Shown here piece after piece: positions 1 to 12,707 of a stretch of 64,000 nt of DNA. Every line of letters starts with the position of its first letter. Positions within the stretch are counted from its first letter, which is position 1. The translations under genes and the position numbers were made by a program. A model generated the notes under the pieces. That model saw only the letters and a program-made list of their open reading frames with translations. It did no database searches and was not told the DNA's origin. The stretch spans positions 21,541,067 to 21,605,066 of the forward strand of contig OX344758.2 of the NCBI GenBank assembly GCA_947034885.2, written 5' to 3'. Source of the DNA: Thuidium tamariscinum. Lineage: Eukaryota; Streptophyta; Bryopsida; Hypnales; Thuidiaceae.

Positions 1-812
1 AACAATACATGAGTGCTTAGAAATACTCTAAAGCATTAAAGACATGGTGCTTAATTGAGTTATACAAACCTTCAAGCTTAGTAAGCAATGAAGGTAGAGA
101 CTTGACTATGATGGAGAATCATATTCATTTCTATAATTTTGACAAAGATTTTGCACCACCAACTCTAATGCAACTAAATTAAAATTATATAACTTGTCAC
201 AACCATGGATCTAAAAGGTATTCACAGAAGATAGTCCAAATCATTCAGATCGAAGAAAAAAGAACAATGTTATATGACCCAAAAAAAAATCAAACCTCGT
301 GATTATTAATATACCTTCAATAAAGAAACCTTAAGCCTAAAAGAAATAAAACTTAGTCTTCTTTAGAAGTCAATGAGAGACCTTCATATCGAAATTGTCT
401 ACATACCCATTTTTGTTCCAACACCACTTGCAATCTCTCACCAACCCAATATAATAGTCATAGCAAAGTAGAAACACCACGGAGTGGATACAAATGCTTA
501 TTCAATCCATCACAGTAAAGCAACATGAAGGTACAACGACCAAGCTTAGTGGCATCAATGCAACATTTGTATTGAGCAAAATAGCGAGGACTATGACAAT
601 AAAAATGAGGAGTGGGACAAAGTGCAATAAATAGAGGAAGAGTGGAAATGAAGGACACAAAGTGGTAAAAGTCCTTGTATATAATTTGGCAATTGCAAAT
701 TCAATGCTCTACCTCCTTTGGCAATGGATGGAATTTTAATGGAAAAGGCTTGGCAACAAATACATAGCAATGAAAGCATGAAGAAAGTAGGAGTGGAGAA
801 AAGTGGCCCAAG
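1..812. other. AT-rich intergenic DNA, nothing recognised
   Basis: Only short interrupted reading frames with no protein I can recognise, and no repeat structure that I could match elsewhere in the window. It ends at the CTTT duplication that flanks the foldback element starting at 817. Confidence 0.5.
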
Positions 813-816
813 CTTT

Positions 817-1125
817 CACTAGAAGAAAAGCATGTTGGACTGCCCAAAATCTGTGTTGGATTCCCCCAAAACTGCGTTAAATTAAACAAAAAACATCATA
901 TGGTTTATGTTGAAAACCATGTTGAAGACGTAGTGAGTTGTGTTACAACGTAGGGAAATGCAAAATCTATGTTGGATTCTACAATGTCTATATTTCTCTT
1001 GGTTTTCACTGCGTTTTCAACATGGTTTTCAACATAAACCATATGATGTTTTTTGTTTAATCTAACACAGTTTTGGAAGAATCCAATACAGATTTTGGAC
1101 AATCCAACGCGCTTTTCTTCTAGTG
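817..1125. mobile_element. Foldback MITE with CACTA-type ends
   Basis: The two halves are long inverted repeats. About 115 bp from CACTAGAAGAAAAGC (817) pair with about 115 bp ending GCTTTTCTTCTAGTG (1125) at roughly 90% identity, around a loop of about 80 bp. The same 4-bp word CTTT lies directly outside both ends (813-816 and 1126-1129), as a target-site duplication would. Ends starting CACTA are typical of the CACTA (En/Spm) superfamily, but that group normally makes 3-bp duplications, so the superfamily is an inference. No transposase is present; this is a non-autonomous copy. Confidence 0.8.
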
Positions 1126-1260
1126 CTTTGAATTTGAAGTGCTACGCCATGGAGATTCTTAGCACTTGCAAAAATTTGGGGTGTAGCTTTTTGGCAACAC
1201 CTTGAAACTCTAGGTAGCTCTTTGACAATTTTTTTTTTAATTTCTCCTTTTCTTGCTTAA

Positions 1261-2276
1261 CCCCAAAATGACATTTGATTTCCGGGGTTCAAAAACATCT
1301 TTCCTTTTGAAGAGTCGTAGATCTGAATGTCACTAAGTTATAGAGATCTTAACTATACAATCTTTTAGAAAACATGTTTGTAGATGATGTGTATCAAATT
1401 TGGAGTCATTTGACTGTATAGATTGCAAGATTATAGTGTTTTAGTGTTGAAAATGAATGCTGAAATTTTTCAAAAAACACATTTGAAGGTGAAATTTGGT
1501 TTCTAAACCTACTCAAAGAAAAAACTTTACACAATGAAGTGATTTCAAGATAGTATGAAAACAAAACTATGGAAAAAAATTTCCCTCAATTGACTCATTT
1601 AACTCACACCTCTAAGGAGTTGGCAATTACTGCCACTTTTGGATACATTGTGTCTACAAAACCGTTTTAAAATGTCAAAAATAGCAAGAAAAGTTGGGAA
1701 AAAACACATCTTAGCCTAAATGTCCTTCTACTAAAATGCTCTTTAGTCATTCATTTCTTCTTGGATTGACATGAAATTTTAGTCACACATACTAGACTAG
1801 TATGCACAACTTTCCCAAGAATTTTTTTGAAAATTGACTCTTTATGAAAAAGATATAAGCCCTCAAAGTTCACTATAGTTTCAAAATGCTAAGATGTTGA
1901 ACTTTGAATCACTCCAAAACATTCAAAACAACTTGGTTTGATATGAAAGTTTTATCACAATAAGTAGACTTCAAGGGGAACAAAACCCATCAAATTTTAC
2001 TGAAAACAAACATTAGATGGAGTAGATACAAGCCCCCAAAGTTGCAGCCCTAAAATGCAGTTTGGTGAAATCAAATTGAGCTGTAAAGTTTGATTGGCCA
2101 CCAAAATTTCATTATAACTTGGATTGATTTGAAAATTTTACCACAAACTAGAAGAGATTGCACAACTTTTCCAACAAGTTTCATTGAATTTGGACCTTGA
2201 ATGCAAAAGTTACAGCACTTTGAATTGGACTTGAAACTCTGTGAGGACACTTTCTGTCCTCTTTGTCATTTTGGGG
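1261..2276. mobile_element. TTAA-flanked TIR element, about 1.0 kb
   Basis: The ends are perfect inverted repeats: CCCCAAAATGACA at 1261 and TGTCATTTTGGGG ending at 2276, each flanked by TTAA (1257-1260 and 2277-2280). CCC...GGG ends with a TTAA target are the signature of piggyBac-type transposons, although TTAA is itself a palindrome and could be part of the inverted repeat. A diverged copy lies in inverted orientation at 30156-31108 and can be followed through the whole interior. No transposase frame is visible. Confidence 0.75.
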
Positions 2277-2282
2277 TTAAGG

Positions 2283-2972
2283 CTTTTTTGCCCTCATTTT
2301 TCAAATGGTGCTTTCTGGCCACATGGTGCCAAAAAAAAGGCCTGGTTCACACCCGCCCTGAAAGACAAATTTTGTAAGGGACGATTATGGATAGAAGATG
2401 CCTCCATATTGGACAGGAAACTAAGATCAAGTGCTTATAGAATAAAGGCTACCTCACTTTACTACCAAATCGATAAACTGAGAGGATATAAATATGTAGG
2501 AAGGGTTATCCTTGGATTACAAGTTTTACCATCAGGTGGAATTGCATACTTCTGGACAAAGCCAAGTTCATTCATATACCCATTTGTTCAACTCGGTGAG
2601 ATACATCGGCCAGATATGTTCATGCACAAATCCACAATAATTGTGCTGCCTTTCCCGAGTATTACATAGTAGACGCTTTGACGGACCTATCCAGAGCATA
2701 CAACTTGTCAAATCTTTGAACTTCCATTTTAAGGCATACGAACAGAAAAGAAACCGAGGTCGCAGTGCATAAACTTACATTACATGCAAACCAGATGGCA
2801 AATTTGCACTGAAAATCATGCATAAAACAATCATGAAAAAACACAATATAACCTTGGTTAAAAAGTGGCACTCCTTCCACCTTTGCTTAACCAGAACGTG
2901 GTTGAAGGACAATCCATACACAGAAAATGAGGTCACAAATAACCAGCAAATACGACTTCTGTTGTGAAAGAT
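2283..2972. other. Spacer and likely 3' UTR of the eL13 gene
   Basis: This joins the end of the element at 1261-2276 to the stop codon of the minus-strand eL13 gene at 2973. The part nearest 2973 should be its 3' UTR. A plus-strand frame of 142 codons (2241-2669) begins inside the inverted repeat of the element and resembles nothing I know, so it is not called as a gene. Confidence 0.45.
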
Positions 2973-4880
2973 TTACTTCTTGTCATCCTTCTCGGCAGCC
3001 TCAGCCTTTTTCTTCCGGACACCAACCAACCTCTCGTTCATCCTCTCTTGACGCAGTTTGTAGTATCCTTTCTGAGCCTTCATCTCTTCAGTGATAGAGA
3101 CGATCTCAGCAGTGGGTCGGGGCTTCACGATAGGCAAGACTGATCCAGCCAACTGGGTGACGCTCGACAATTCCTCAGCGCTCGAATCTCCAGCCTACAG
3201 GACAGAGATATAAATGATAATTCCAGGGATTAGAGTAAGAACAATCAATAACGATTGCAACTAATAAAGATTACATCTTGAAATCTTAGGGAATGAACTA
3301 ATAAAATTCTAAACTACCTGGAAAAGACCCTTGGATAAAACATCGAAAGTTACACGTAGAACCGTCACACAGAACTGGACTAGACAATATTCTGCCACAG
3401 AATCTGAACTCTCGCTATGCAGCACGAAAACCCAGAGGTCGAAAGTTAGGCAGGACACTACGGTTTACATTGCAGAGAACTATACTGAAAAGAGTTTCGG
3501 AGATGCTATTTAGTTCCTCTAAAAGGTCACAGTCTAAGCAACACAACTGTGTGTTCATATCAGTTATGCTTAAATCAAGGAAAAAATGAACTTCATTGAT
3601 GTTCAATCCTCCCTGGGAAAACTAAAGATTGGTTGCACAGATCTTAGACATCTTAGAGACTTGTTGGGGATTTGTTGGAGACTTAGTCAACAAATTTCAA
3701 ATACCTTGGTCTTTCGCGAGCGCCTGGGGAACACAACCAATTTGGCCCTGTAGGTGTTGAGCCGGTTAACGTTCTCCTGGAGACTCTCCAAGCACCTGTT
3801 TTTCCGGCGGTGGTCCACAGCTATACCGATGGTGGGTGCAAGCTTCTTTGGGATGCCAGCGGCCTGGAAACATAGACATGATGAACGCGAAATCAAGTAC
3901 AATTGAGGAAATACGATGTGAGGCCCATTCACTGTAATAAACAACGTAAACAGCTCTTCTAATGCACACGCCGAAAAAATAAACTGCTCTCAAAAAAACC
4001 CTAATCTTTCAAGAGCATGTCACATTCTGCTTTCAAGAAAGAGGAAGTTGCATTATCAACTATCATAACGGCCCGTTCAAGCTCAGGTAAAGGTCTCTCA
4101 TTGGCTGATGAGACCAAGGGCTCACCTAAAACCCTTTTGCTCATTGCAAGGCCTTTGATCAACCACAAAGTACAGATATGAACATATGAGATTCGAAATA
4201 GTGGCTAGGCAATATGCCCGGTACCATCCTCGATCCCGCTAGTGAACGTTATCGAATCTTTTAAGCAGGAACAGTATTATATATGAACAGACCAAATGCC
4301 GATCTTCAGTCATAAGGAACAGACCTAGTACGCCATTCCAATTCTAGAATAACAACATTGAATTACCTTCAACTCCTCCAAGGTAAATCCACGTCCAGAA
4401 CGGATCTTGGCGTTGTATTTCAAGGTCTGGGAATGCACAACAGGTCGGAGAGGACCAGCAGCGGGACGTGGAAATACAGCCACGGCCTTCTTCTGGCGCA
4501 CTGCGACACGAAAAATAAATCATGAAAAAAGATGGCATCGCCACCTCAAACATTCTAACCCTTACCATTCAGAGCCGCTTACACGATTATGGCTCTTCCT
4601 TAAATTGGGGTTCAAAGGATACAATTGCCTTCCTAGAGAATTCCACGTCAGTATAATTCATTATCATCCAAAGCTAAGACATCATACAACTCTTTAGAAA
4701 AATAGAGCTCGGAAACTGTGTCAAAAGAAGCACGCGATCAAACGGAGAACTACTTTCCCACGAAAACTTACCCGTTCTTCTTCTTTTCTTGCGTGCGGGC
4801 TGGTTGAACCAGGTCCTCACATAGCTCTGCCAATCCTTCTTGAAGTGACCATTGGGGATGACATTGTTGTGCTTCACCAT
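2973..4880 (-). CDS. RPL13: 60S ribosomal protein eL13 (L13), four coding exons
   Basis: Structural protein of the large cytosolic ribosomal subunit. Coding exons on the minus strand: 4772-4880, 4367-4500, 3705-3863 and 2973-3194; all introns have GT-AG ends and the phases join exactly, giving 207 residues, the usual plant length. The start is the ATG at 4880. The N-terminus [20 protein letters not shown], the [14 protein letters not shown] basic stretch, [14 protein letters not shown], the [20 protein letters not shown] block and the lysine-rich tail ending EKDDKK are all family hallmarks. Nothing is broken or missing. Two telo-box motifs and a TATA-like stretch lie just upstream, as in many plant ribosomal protein genes. 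Identification is firm. Confidence 0.97.
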
Positions 4881-4932
4881 GGTTCTCGCCCTAAAATCAA
4901 ATCGTCAGCACCTACGATGCTTTCGAAACCTC

Positions 4933-5093
4933 AAACCCTAAATCAATGCCTCAACACAATGCATACTCCTACATTCCCCCGAACTATTAACAGGTGGTGT
5001 TCTAATGCGCGCTTCACGCCTGTATATAATCTGACGTCCGGCAGAAATGCAAAAACGCCAAGTCCAAATGCACCGGACAGAGTAAACCCTAAA
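4933..5093 (-). promoter_or_regulatory. Putative eL13 promoter: two telo-boxes and a TATA-like site
   Basis: AAACCCTAAA occurs at 4933-4942 and again at 5084-5093, which is 53 and 204 bp upstream of the eL13 ATG. On the gene strand they read TTTAGGGTTT. These telo-boxes are known to be enriched near the transcription starts of plant ribosomal protein genes. A minus-strand TATA-like stretch (ATTATATACA, 5021-5030) lies between them. The motifs are seen directly; promoter function is inferred from position. Confidence 0.6.
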
Positions 5094-5427
5094 GTGAAAA
5101 TTCTGGCTACATTAGAACGCGCGGAGTTTCCAAAATCTAACAGCAATGCCACAAGCAAGAGCAATTTAAAAGGGGATTGTCTAGATGGTATACCTCCAAA
5201 ACGATTGCGACGGAGCGAGACGCTGGCGAAGGGGCCAGGGTGGAAAAGAACTTCAGACATGCTCAAGGTTGTGCTATAACTGAGAGTCAAGCCCTAGAAC
5301 CAACGGCCAGGATGAACTGTCATCTGACGGTGAAAGATGGTCCGATCGTCCAGAGTGAATTTCAAGGTATTTGCCCAATGGCCACGTAAGAGCGATCCGT
5401 CCTACCTGGCGCGAACGGGCAGGACAC

Positions 5428-5685
5428 TAAATCCTCCATTCGAACTGGGTCCCACAGGAAAATTCCTGGATTCACTAGGGATAAAAGTAAAAAAGCCCCT
5501 ATTTTTGGGCCGTGTCTAGGTATGTTTAAGACCGCCTCCCCAGCTAATTTGGGGTCCATGATTGCAAATATGAATTCAGAACTTACAATAAATATTATTA
5601 TTTTAAAATTTTAAAATTTTAAAAATTTGTGTTTTTCCCAGGGTAAATCTCCCTCTGTAGGGCCCAGTTTGAATAGAGGATTTTA
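5428..5685. mobile_element. TIR element, about 260 bp, related to the one at 27192-27764
   Basis: Imperfect inverted repeats of about 27 bp: CTAAATCCTCCATTCGAACT at the left and its complement ending GAATAGAGGATTTTAG at 5685. The interior (around 5545-5590, CAGCTAATTTGGGGTCC and following) is the reverse complement of the interior of the element at 27192-27764, so they are two copies of one family. Non-coding. Confidence 0.65.
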
Positions 5686-5699
5686 GGGCCTCCTTACAT

Positions 5700-6971
5700 G
5701 TATTGGTGGGCAAGGAAACTTCACAGGGAGTGCTACAGGGGGAAATAGTCTTTGCACTTTCATGTAAACTCGGTGGATGGGGAGGGATCAAATAAAAAAA
5801 CGCACACGTATGAGATTATCTCACACTTGCCAAGTCTTTGCCAATGAGATTGTCCATTGGTTGTCCACCGGAATCGGTGAAACTTCCCTCCCTCCTTTCT
5901 TGTTTGTAGATCCCGGCAAGACAATTAATGGTTGTTGTTTTGTCTTGTTCGTTAGATCCGCATTGTTGTTGCCCATCGGGCGAGCATGCAAGGAGGCCCT
6001 TAGTGTCTTCCTTCTTTTCTTACAGTACCACTAATGTTTCAAGGAGGCAGTACAAGGGCTATGAAAGATAGCCAACCCATTCCAACCACTTAAGCATCTA
6101 TGCACATTTAGAATGTAGATTTTTTAATGCATAATTTTTTCCATATATAGATATAGAATTCAAAAGGATAGCATATTTTTTTAGAATTCTATTTCACAAA
6201 ATGTAATTACTATAATTTTTTAGTAAAATATTTCCTTTGACCTAAATAGTGTTATAGACCTTTCTATTTGAGACATTGGCTAATTGCAAAATCGACCAAA
6301 GGTTGGTTACATTTATGAGAGCCTTGCAACCAATCATAATGTGCCACAATTGCTTCAGGAAGTGTACTACAACTTGAAAGAAAGAAAACAACCTAAATAA
6401 TTGAAGTAGGTGGGTGGGTGGGGTTGTGATTAGAAATGGGTCAACTACCTTAGGCATTTTGTAATTGCCAAGTCTATGTGATAGGCGACATGCCTTGTGG
6501 TTGAATGTTGTCTAAGAGTAGCAGCTTATGTCCATTTTTGTATAGAAATTTCAATAAGTGGGACATCCAAATAGCAATGACTTATTCATATTTCAAAAAT
6601 TTGGCATTCATAGGTCCCCTTTGAGATGAATAGGCTATGGATGCAAGAGGAAGGGACTCCAAACATTATGAAAACAATTTTTTGGCATTACTACACATTT
6701 TCTAATTAGCAGATGGCATTTTTTAAACTCTAGAGGACCAAGGTATATTTTTGGCAACATAGAAATTTGGGGCAAGTACATGTGATTAGAGATCTTATTA
6801 TTTTTCTTTTAGAAGCTTTTCACAATATGTGGATAAAGAATATCTTTAAGGCCCAACAATTTTCATAACTTTTGGCTACATAGTTAAAAATTTATTGCAT
6901 AATATGTTATTCCTTTCTCAACTTGGGTGGTTTGAGTAGATCTTACAAAATCATTTTTCTAAAACAAAAAT
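5700..6971. other. Intergenic DNA, nothing recognised
   Basis: GC content falls from moderate (to about 6050) to low. No frame with a recognisable product and no clear inverted repeat seen. Confidence 0.4.
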
Positions 6972-6975
6972 TTAA

Positions 6976-7618
6976 CCCCTAAATACCCAAAGCCTGTTTT
7001 GAGCTTCTTGGAATTTGCTCTAAGTTGAACAAAATGCCAACATTTTGATAAGTTGTATCAATTTTTTTAAATTGTAACCGTACAAATTCAAACTAGACAT
7101 GTTAGAGATTGCATAGGAAAAGAAAATACAAAATAGCACTTATGGAGTGAAAGATTATAATGTTTGACCATGAGGGTGTTAAAACTGCAAAAGTGATGTA
7201 AAGTGTTTCTATCTTCTTTTGGCAAGTTAAACCTAAAAAGTTGGTGAACAAAAAATATGAAGTGAAAGGGCCTAACATGCATAACTCCAATCAATTTATG
7301 GCTCCTCAAAATCTACTCTACAATTTTTGTAAATGAATTTTGAATTTGATTTTTTCTCGAAGATCTAGTGTATTTGAGGCTCATTTTCAAGAGCTCTCAA
7401 TACTACGGAAAGTCAAGATTGCAAGGGGTACCCTTGCACAAAATCTTGTATAGAAAAATCACTATCATTTATTTTCCACATCAAATTTTTGACACTAAAA
7501 CTAGACTTCTAGAATAACTCTCCAAAAATAAAACTACTAAAAATAGAAATTTGGTTAGGTTTTACTTAACTTCAAAGTTTTACAAACACTTGATTCTGGT
7601 GCCTTGAGTAGTTAGGGG
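6976..7618. mobile_element. TTAA-flanked TIR element, 643 bp
   Basis: Begins CCCCTAAATACCC and ends with the near-complement GAGTAGTTAGGGG; TTAA flanks both sides (6972-6975 and 7619-7622). It has the same terminal logic as the elements at 1261-2276 and 18154-20619 but a different interior. No transposase. Old and diverged. Confidence 0.6.
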
Positions 7619-7622
7619 TTAA

Positions 7623-9228
7623 AATTGATTTTCTAGACTTATATATGTATGGAAATCTTTGGATTAGTCCATTTTGATCAAGAAGTCAAATCTTATGAAG
7701 ATTTTTTTGTTTGTGGGTAGTTATGGATTCTATAAAGTTTAATGAAGTTAGACAAAAGTTATCCAAGTTGATGAAAGGTGAATGTTTGTAACTTTATTAA
7801 ATACCTATTATAAAGTATCAAGGTTTAAAATATGCAAAGGGTTAAACCACTTTGTAATTAGACAATTGCATAGCTGAGTTATTCGTAAAGTACCCTAAAC
7901 TGGGGTTTGAACCCATGAGTTTTGTGAAAAAACTGGTTGAGTTAAAAAAGTCAAAATAAAAGTGGGTATGAAACTTATTTTTCCATCAAAATGGTACCTA
8001 AAAAATTTTGGTCCCCACTTTTGAAGTCGTGTGACATAAGTATCTTGCAAAAAAGTTTGACGCTTTAACTACAATTGCCTTCTCAACTTCAAAAAAAGTC
8101 ATGTCCAAAGTGGGGGGGACTTTACAAATAACTCAAGTACGCCAAGTAGCTTATTTTAATGAAAGAATTCCAATTCTAATACAATTTTTTTCTCACTATC
8201 AATCCACCATATATAGGATGTACACAACTATACCTTTAATTATTCACCACAACAATCATATCAAAGAAATTCATAAAGTTGCAAAACTTTTGGTTTGAGT
8301 TTGATATTAGCCAAGGTAGTCTTACAATTCCTTTGACTTCAAGATGCTATGTGCATCTTAATTATCTAAAAATACAATTTGTAGAATTTTACTCTTAATT
8401 TTGTAGAATATTTTGATGTACAAAAATATATAAACTTTGGATTTTATATGAATAAGTTGTAGATTGTACTTATATCTATTAGTATAATTTCTTGAGTAAA
8501 CTTCCAAATCTTTAATTTTTCTAATACTACGAACTTCAAATTTCTTTTTAACCTAACTTCCTTCATTAGAAACAACATGCTTATGCTTGAACTACAATAT
8601 CTTATAAGATAACTGCTTCTAAAAACATCCAAATAATCATGAATATATAGTTCCTAGAATCATTGGGATTGTTGACAATTCAAAAATATTTAAAATTCTC
8701 TTTGCATGCATATTGAATGGACACTGAAAGAATTTTCTATGAATTTGAAAAGTGATGATTATAGTTCTACCCAAAATCAACCCTCGATTTTCAAATGCTA
8801 CATTTTAGGCAAGAATCTATACGAGATGGTATTGCAACGACGTTGAAATTAAGAGCTCGACTTAAATTGCTTCTATTACAAACCGCATTCGAAGAGATTC
8901 ACATTGAAAATCAGGGTCTCTGTAAACCAGGGGTTTTTTTTCTGGCGATTTGGTGCAAAATTGCACCAAATTTTTTGGCCTGGCACCAAACCTATAGGAA
9001 AAAAACAATAAAATTTTGGATGAAATCACCAATAAACTTCAATTTTTTTTTAAACAATGGATGAAATCATCAAATAATGGATGAAAATACAATGATACAT
9101 ATGTATTATATGCTAATATGATATTTTCTATCCAATATATAGATTAATGTTGAGATTTGGAGCTCCACAATAAAATGAAATATCGCCACTTTGGCAGTTC
9201 ATAAGAAATGAAAAAAAAAAACCCTGCT
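7623..9228. other. AT-rich intergenic DNA with one short palindrome
   Basis: No gene recognised. A short near-perfect palindrome (TTTGGTGCAAAATTGCACCAAA) lies near 8950-8971. Otherwise there are only short frames interrupted by stops. Confidence 0.4.
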
Positions 9229-9605
9229 GTAAACTGGACCATTCCCAAGGAATAGGATGCGTCTTCCGATGGAAGATCCTCTGTGTTGCTCCACTGCTGT
9301 TCACTCCTAATCCGTTGTATACATATGGTCAACAGCTATGCGTCACAACATGCTTGTGATGCCCCATACTTGTGGGTACGGAATTGACTACACACTGCAA
9401 AAGGAAGTTCTATCACACCCCATTTCTAACTCCCAAAACTGGAACAATCCCAAGAGCTAGAATGTAGCTTCTTTTCATGAAAGACTGCCATCTTGTTGCA
9501 CTATTTTACTCCTCATCCACCCTACACATCGACTACATGCTTAAAGTGATAGAGACAACCTCTGATGCCACAAAAAAAGTGTTGAGCACGGAATTGATTG
9601 ACCAT
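9229..9605. repeat. Diverged tandem duplication, two ~175-bp units
   Basis: 9229-9400 and 9431-9605 line up at roughly two-thirds identity. Shared landmarks are AAACTGGA followed by an ATCCCAAG-like word, a CACTCCTAATCC/TACTCCTCATCC word, TGATGCC, and GGAATTGA near the end. The second unit lies next to the 3' end of the oil-body-associated protein gene. No coding potential recognised; the similarity was judged by eye. Confidence 0.4.
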
Positions 9606-9675
9606 TCTTTGAAATAGAGCATTTCCATCACTGACGTTGTTTCCAAAGTGATGCAAGAGCTAGAAGCAGGTGGTC

Positions 9676-11591
9676 TCAAGGCTGACTGACGGCTGCCGCG
9701 GCATCCAAGGTGGCCAAGGGTGTGCTTCCACCAAGAGCCATGGGCACTTCTTTGAGGTCGACAGCCCAGCCATGGCCGGTGGTCATCCAGTGGTCAGCGA
9801 GTGGCTGGGAAGAAGGCTTGTTGGGGCCTTCAACGACATTCTCCCGCTTCTCAGCTCGGTGGGCAGTGGAGATGTCATATTTCGCATCCCTTTGTTTCAC
9901 AGTTTCGTCAGGAATGCGCCCTTGTTTCGCATTCTGGGGAGACATCATCAGAGCGGGGGGGCCCAGGGGCAGTCTATCACCTGCTCTCAGTAACAAGTCG
10001 TGTTAGAAGCAAAGCAGAAGCTACTTGAACTTCCTAAGACTCTGGCATAAGTTCTGGCGTGATAAATACTCCAACATTGACAATGGAGAGAGAATTCAGA
10101 GAGTGGGTAGTGGGAATAGCAGATTATGGACTAGATGACGTGAAAGCAGAGCTTTGTTATAAGGAATAACATGCTGAGCCGTGGGAATGGCAAAGGGATG
10201 TTGTTTCCATAAAGAGGCTCTCAACAAGAACCTCTGCATGCTTAATCAAGGGTCTAATAAGGACACCAAAATGCCCTAAAAGATAAGATTATGAATTTGG
10301 ATGTCTCTACACATATCCACTCACAGTGCACTACATCGGTATTGATGTCGACAGGAATAGGGTTATGAGATATAATCCGGTCTTCATACCCAATGCTAGG
10401 TCACGACCACTTTAGGAACGGGTTGCTTTGTAGTTGAGCTCAAATGAAAACACACCTCTATCAAACTGCCAAGTGCACCAAAATTTCCCGTAGGTTTTGG
10501 CCAATTTCTTCAGCTCCTGCTGCTGCACGAGTTCTGGCACTCCTGGTTGCACCCACAAGCTCTCATTGATCTGTATTCAACCACCGGCAATCTGTTTCAG
10601 GCCCAATTTATAGACGAAATAACCACCTCATTTTAAGAAGACCTTGGTTTATGACAACTGCGAAGGGAAATCATGTATTGATTTGTGCCAGTTTCCATCT
10701 TCTATGATGGAAACACCAAACTGCAGAACTGGTTCCATTACAAAAGGTAAAACAGACCTCATAAGAATGAGTATGCCACAGCTGCTTCTCTTCATCCGGC
10801 AGTGAACCAAATAATTTCTCAGAAATGACATACTCAACTCCTGCATCCATTTTACCAAAATCAGAATGCATGAGATCGGCAAGAACTGAAGCCAAAAACC
10901 ACCCTCAATGTTGCATCCATCTGCATTCGGTGGTCAAGGACTTCAGAGAACATGGATTCATTAGATGGTCACATAACAGAAATAACATCTCAAAATGTGA
11001 AGAGGAATACCAATCAATCGAGCATTCGAGTCATCTGAATCGTAGACAGCACACTGCAGGAAGTCTTCGTTGAGCCGAGCTACGTAATGATGTGTCTCGA
11101 TTTTGCGACTCATGTCGTGACTGAAGATTGCCCAAGTGCACACATGCTGTCCCCACCCCTCAATTTCCCACAATCAGAACAAAGTGGGCTGAAAGTTGCA
11201 GACCCGTGTCACATTACACACTAGGTTACGCCAGCTTGTTTGGAGAAAATCATCGAGCATTGACTGCATTCTACCGACCCCTGTAATATTAGACATTGAG
11301 TTAAGCTTGAAGTAATTTGTTAACCTATTTTTAAAACAAAAGAGCGTGTAACCTTTCTAGACCTGCAAAACCACGCAAAAAAACAAGATATTCTCCTTCT
11401 GAAAAAGGTAAATTACATATGAAAGAAGACTGAGGGAGGCCTACCTCCTGGAATTGTTTGACGGGAGTGAGATCTTGCACGATGCCCGCAGCACACCCTA
11501 TAACTTTCGATGTCAGTGTTTTAGGTCCTCCGGGCACATCTTCAGCCGTGGTCGCCATAGCTCCCGGATTGCTCTCACTGGTAGTCGTCAT
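9676..11591 (-). CDS. Oil-body-associated protein (OBAP, DUF1264 family), five exons
   Basis: Exons on the minus strand: 11445-11591, 11011-11146, 10758-10840, 10456-10570 and 9676-9980; the phases join to give 261 residues. The start is the first ATG after an in-frame TGA. Family hallmarks: [18 protein letters not shown] and the following [12 protein letters not shown] (middle), [20 protein letters not shown] with [40 protein letters not shown], a (K)YDIST word, and PLADHW near the C-terminus. OBAP proteins associate with plant oil bodies and are needed for normal oil-body form in seeds; the biochemical activity is unknown. The first ~30 residues are Ser/Thr-rich and variable. Slightly longer than typical because of an alanine-rich tail ([11 protein letters not shown]). 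Several OBAP subtypes exist; I cannot choose between them. Confidence 0.92.
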
Positions 11592-12499
11592 CCCCACTCA
11601 ATATCCAAAAGACTCACTATCGAAATGACTAAACCCTTGTCGCCCACAAGAGCAAGTAGTAGTACCTCCTCGCGCCTTCCCCTCAGTTGCCAATCCACAG
11701 CTGCATGCAAAGAGAGCATGGGTCAGCGAACTTGCAAGCTCTAATACCAAAACCAAAATTATCTTCAACAAAAGATCACAAACAATACGAAAAATGTCAA
11801 ACCCTAAACCTCTTCGACATGACCGTCTCTTACAAAATCTGGAATATCCTGCAAACTTGTTACACTATCACACACACATTCAAATTATGTCATAGTCATT
11901 CTGGGGGGAGTGGGATTAGAGAGCCCAGAAGGAATGCGCACACTGATGCCAACGATTTGTCGTGAGAAATGGCGATAGAAATGAGAGAGACGATAAGCAT
12001 GGGTTCATGGGCCGGTTGCATGACAGTGACACTTGGCCCATCTCCACGTGGTGCACTGCAGTACTGTTTTTTTTCTGTCAATTTTTTGGAAAGCAAATGA
12101 AGAATTCCATTGCCAGCATGCAGATCTATGGTTTGCGGAAATAGTAGGTGGACCTTGTAGCCCAGTAAGTTAATCTAGCTGAAAAGTGACAAATTCGCTT
12201 TAATTTTACAAGTTCTTTTCACCATGGCGTCATGGCCCACAGGCGCATGCCGATTTTGCTACTGTGACGCTTAAAATCTCCAGGAATCTCCTGCTTTTTT
12301 CGAAAAAGTACTGATACTCCGTATTATTTTTCAAAAGCGTCCCCAAGCAAAACGACTGAAAAACGTCCGTATTACTTACTGTAGTTATCTCTTATTTCTG
12401 CACCCGTCCATTCAATTTGATGAGTGTCTCCCCTGCTCCACCTTAAAGACCCCTTGCAACTCCGTGCAAGTCTGTTGAAGCTGGGTGCTCACCACTAGG

Positions 12500-12581
12500 A
12501 TGGCGTCGCCTTGGTTTCGATCATGGTTGTCTCAAGCTGCACGAAACAACGTTTCGCGAATTACTCAAAGCTTGCTGCAAG
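12500..12581 (+). pseudogene. Orphan first exon with mitochondrial-presequence-like peptide
   Basis: ATG at 12500 opens a 27-codon frame (MASPWFRSWLSQAARNNVSR and a further seven residues) ending at a good donor, CAAG|GTGAGA, at 12581/12582. The peptide is rich in Arg, Ser and Ala with no acidic residues and could form an amphipathic helix, as mitochondrial targeting peptides do. The upstream ~100 bp is C/T-rich like a 5' UTR. I find no second exon: downstream lie degenerate repeats (12708-13027) and a transposable element (13131-13408). It may be a gene cut off by rearrangement, or one with a distant second exon; the protein is not recognised. Confidence 0.35.
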
Positions 12582-12707
12582 GTGAGATGTGTACACAATT
12601 GCCGAGCTGTAAGCACCCGCACAACAACTCGATCATGGGGAGATTTTTTCTTAAAGTTGTGTGTTCGCTTGTGGCGGCGTTTAGAATTAATGGTTTGTTT
12701 GTTTTCC

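Noticed and set aside
2241..2669. 142-codon plus-strand frame with a hydrophobic start
   Set aside because: Begins inside the inverted repeat of the 1261-2276 element, resembles no protein I know, and lacks any gene context.
4933..5093. Telomere repeats (TTTAGGG) near eL13
   Set aside because: Only single units, well separated; promoter telo-boxes rather than telomeric sequence.
9670..10028. Plus-strand open frames over the end of the OBAP gene
   Set aside because: Antisense to the last OBAP exon; no family resemblance.
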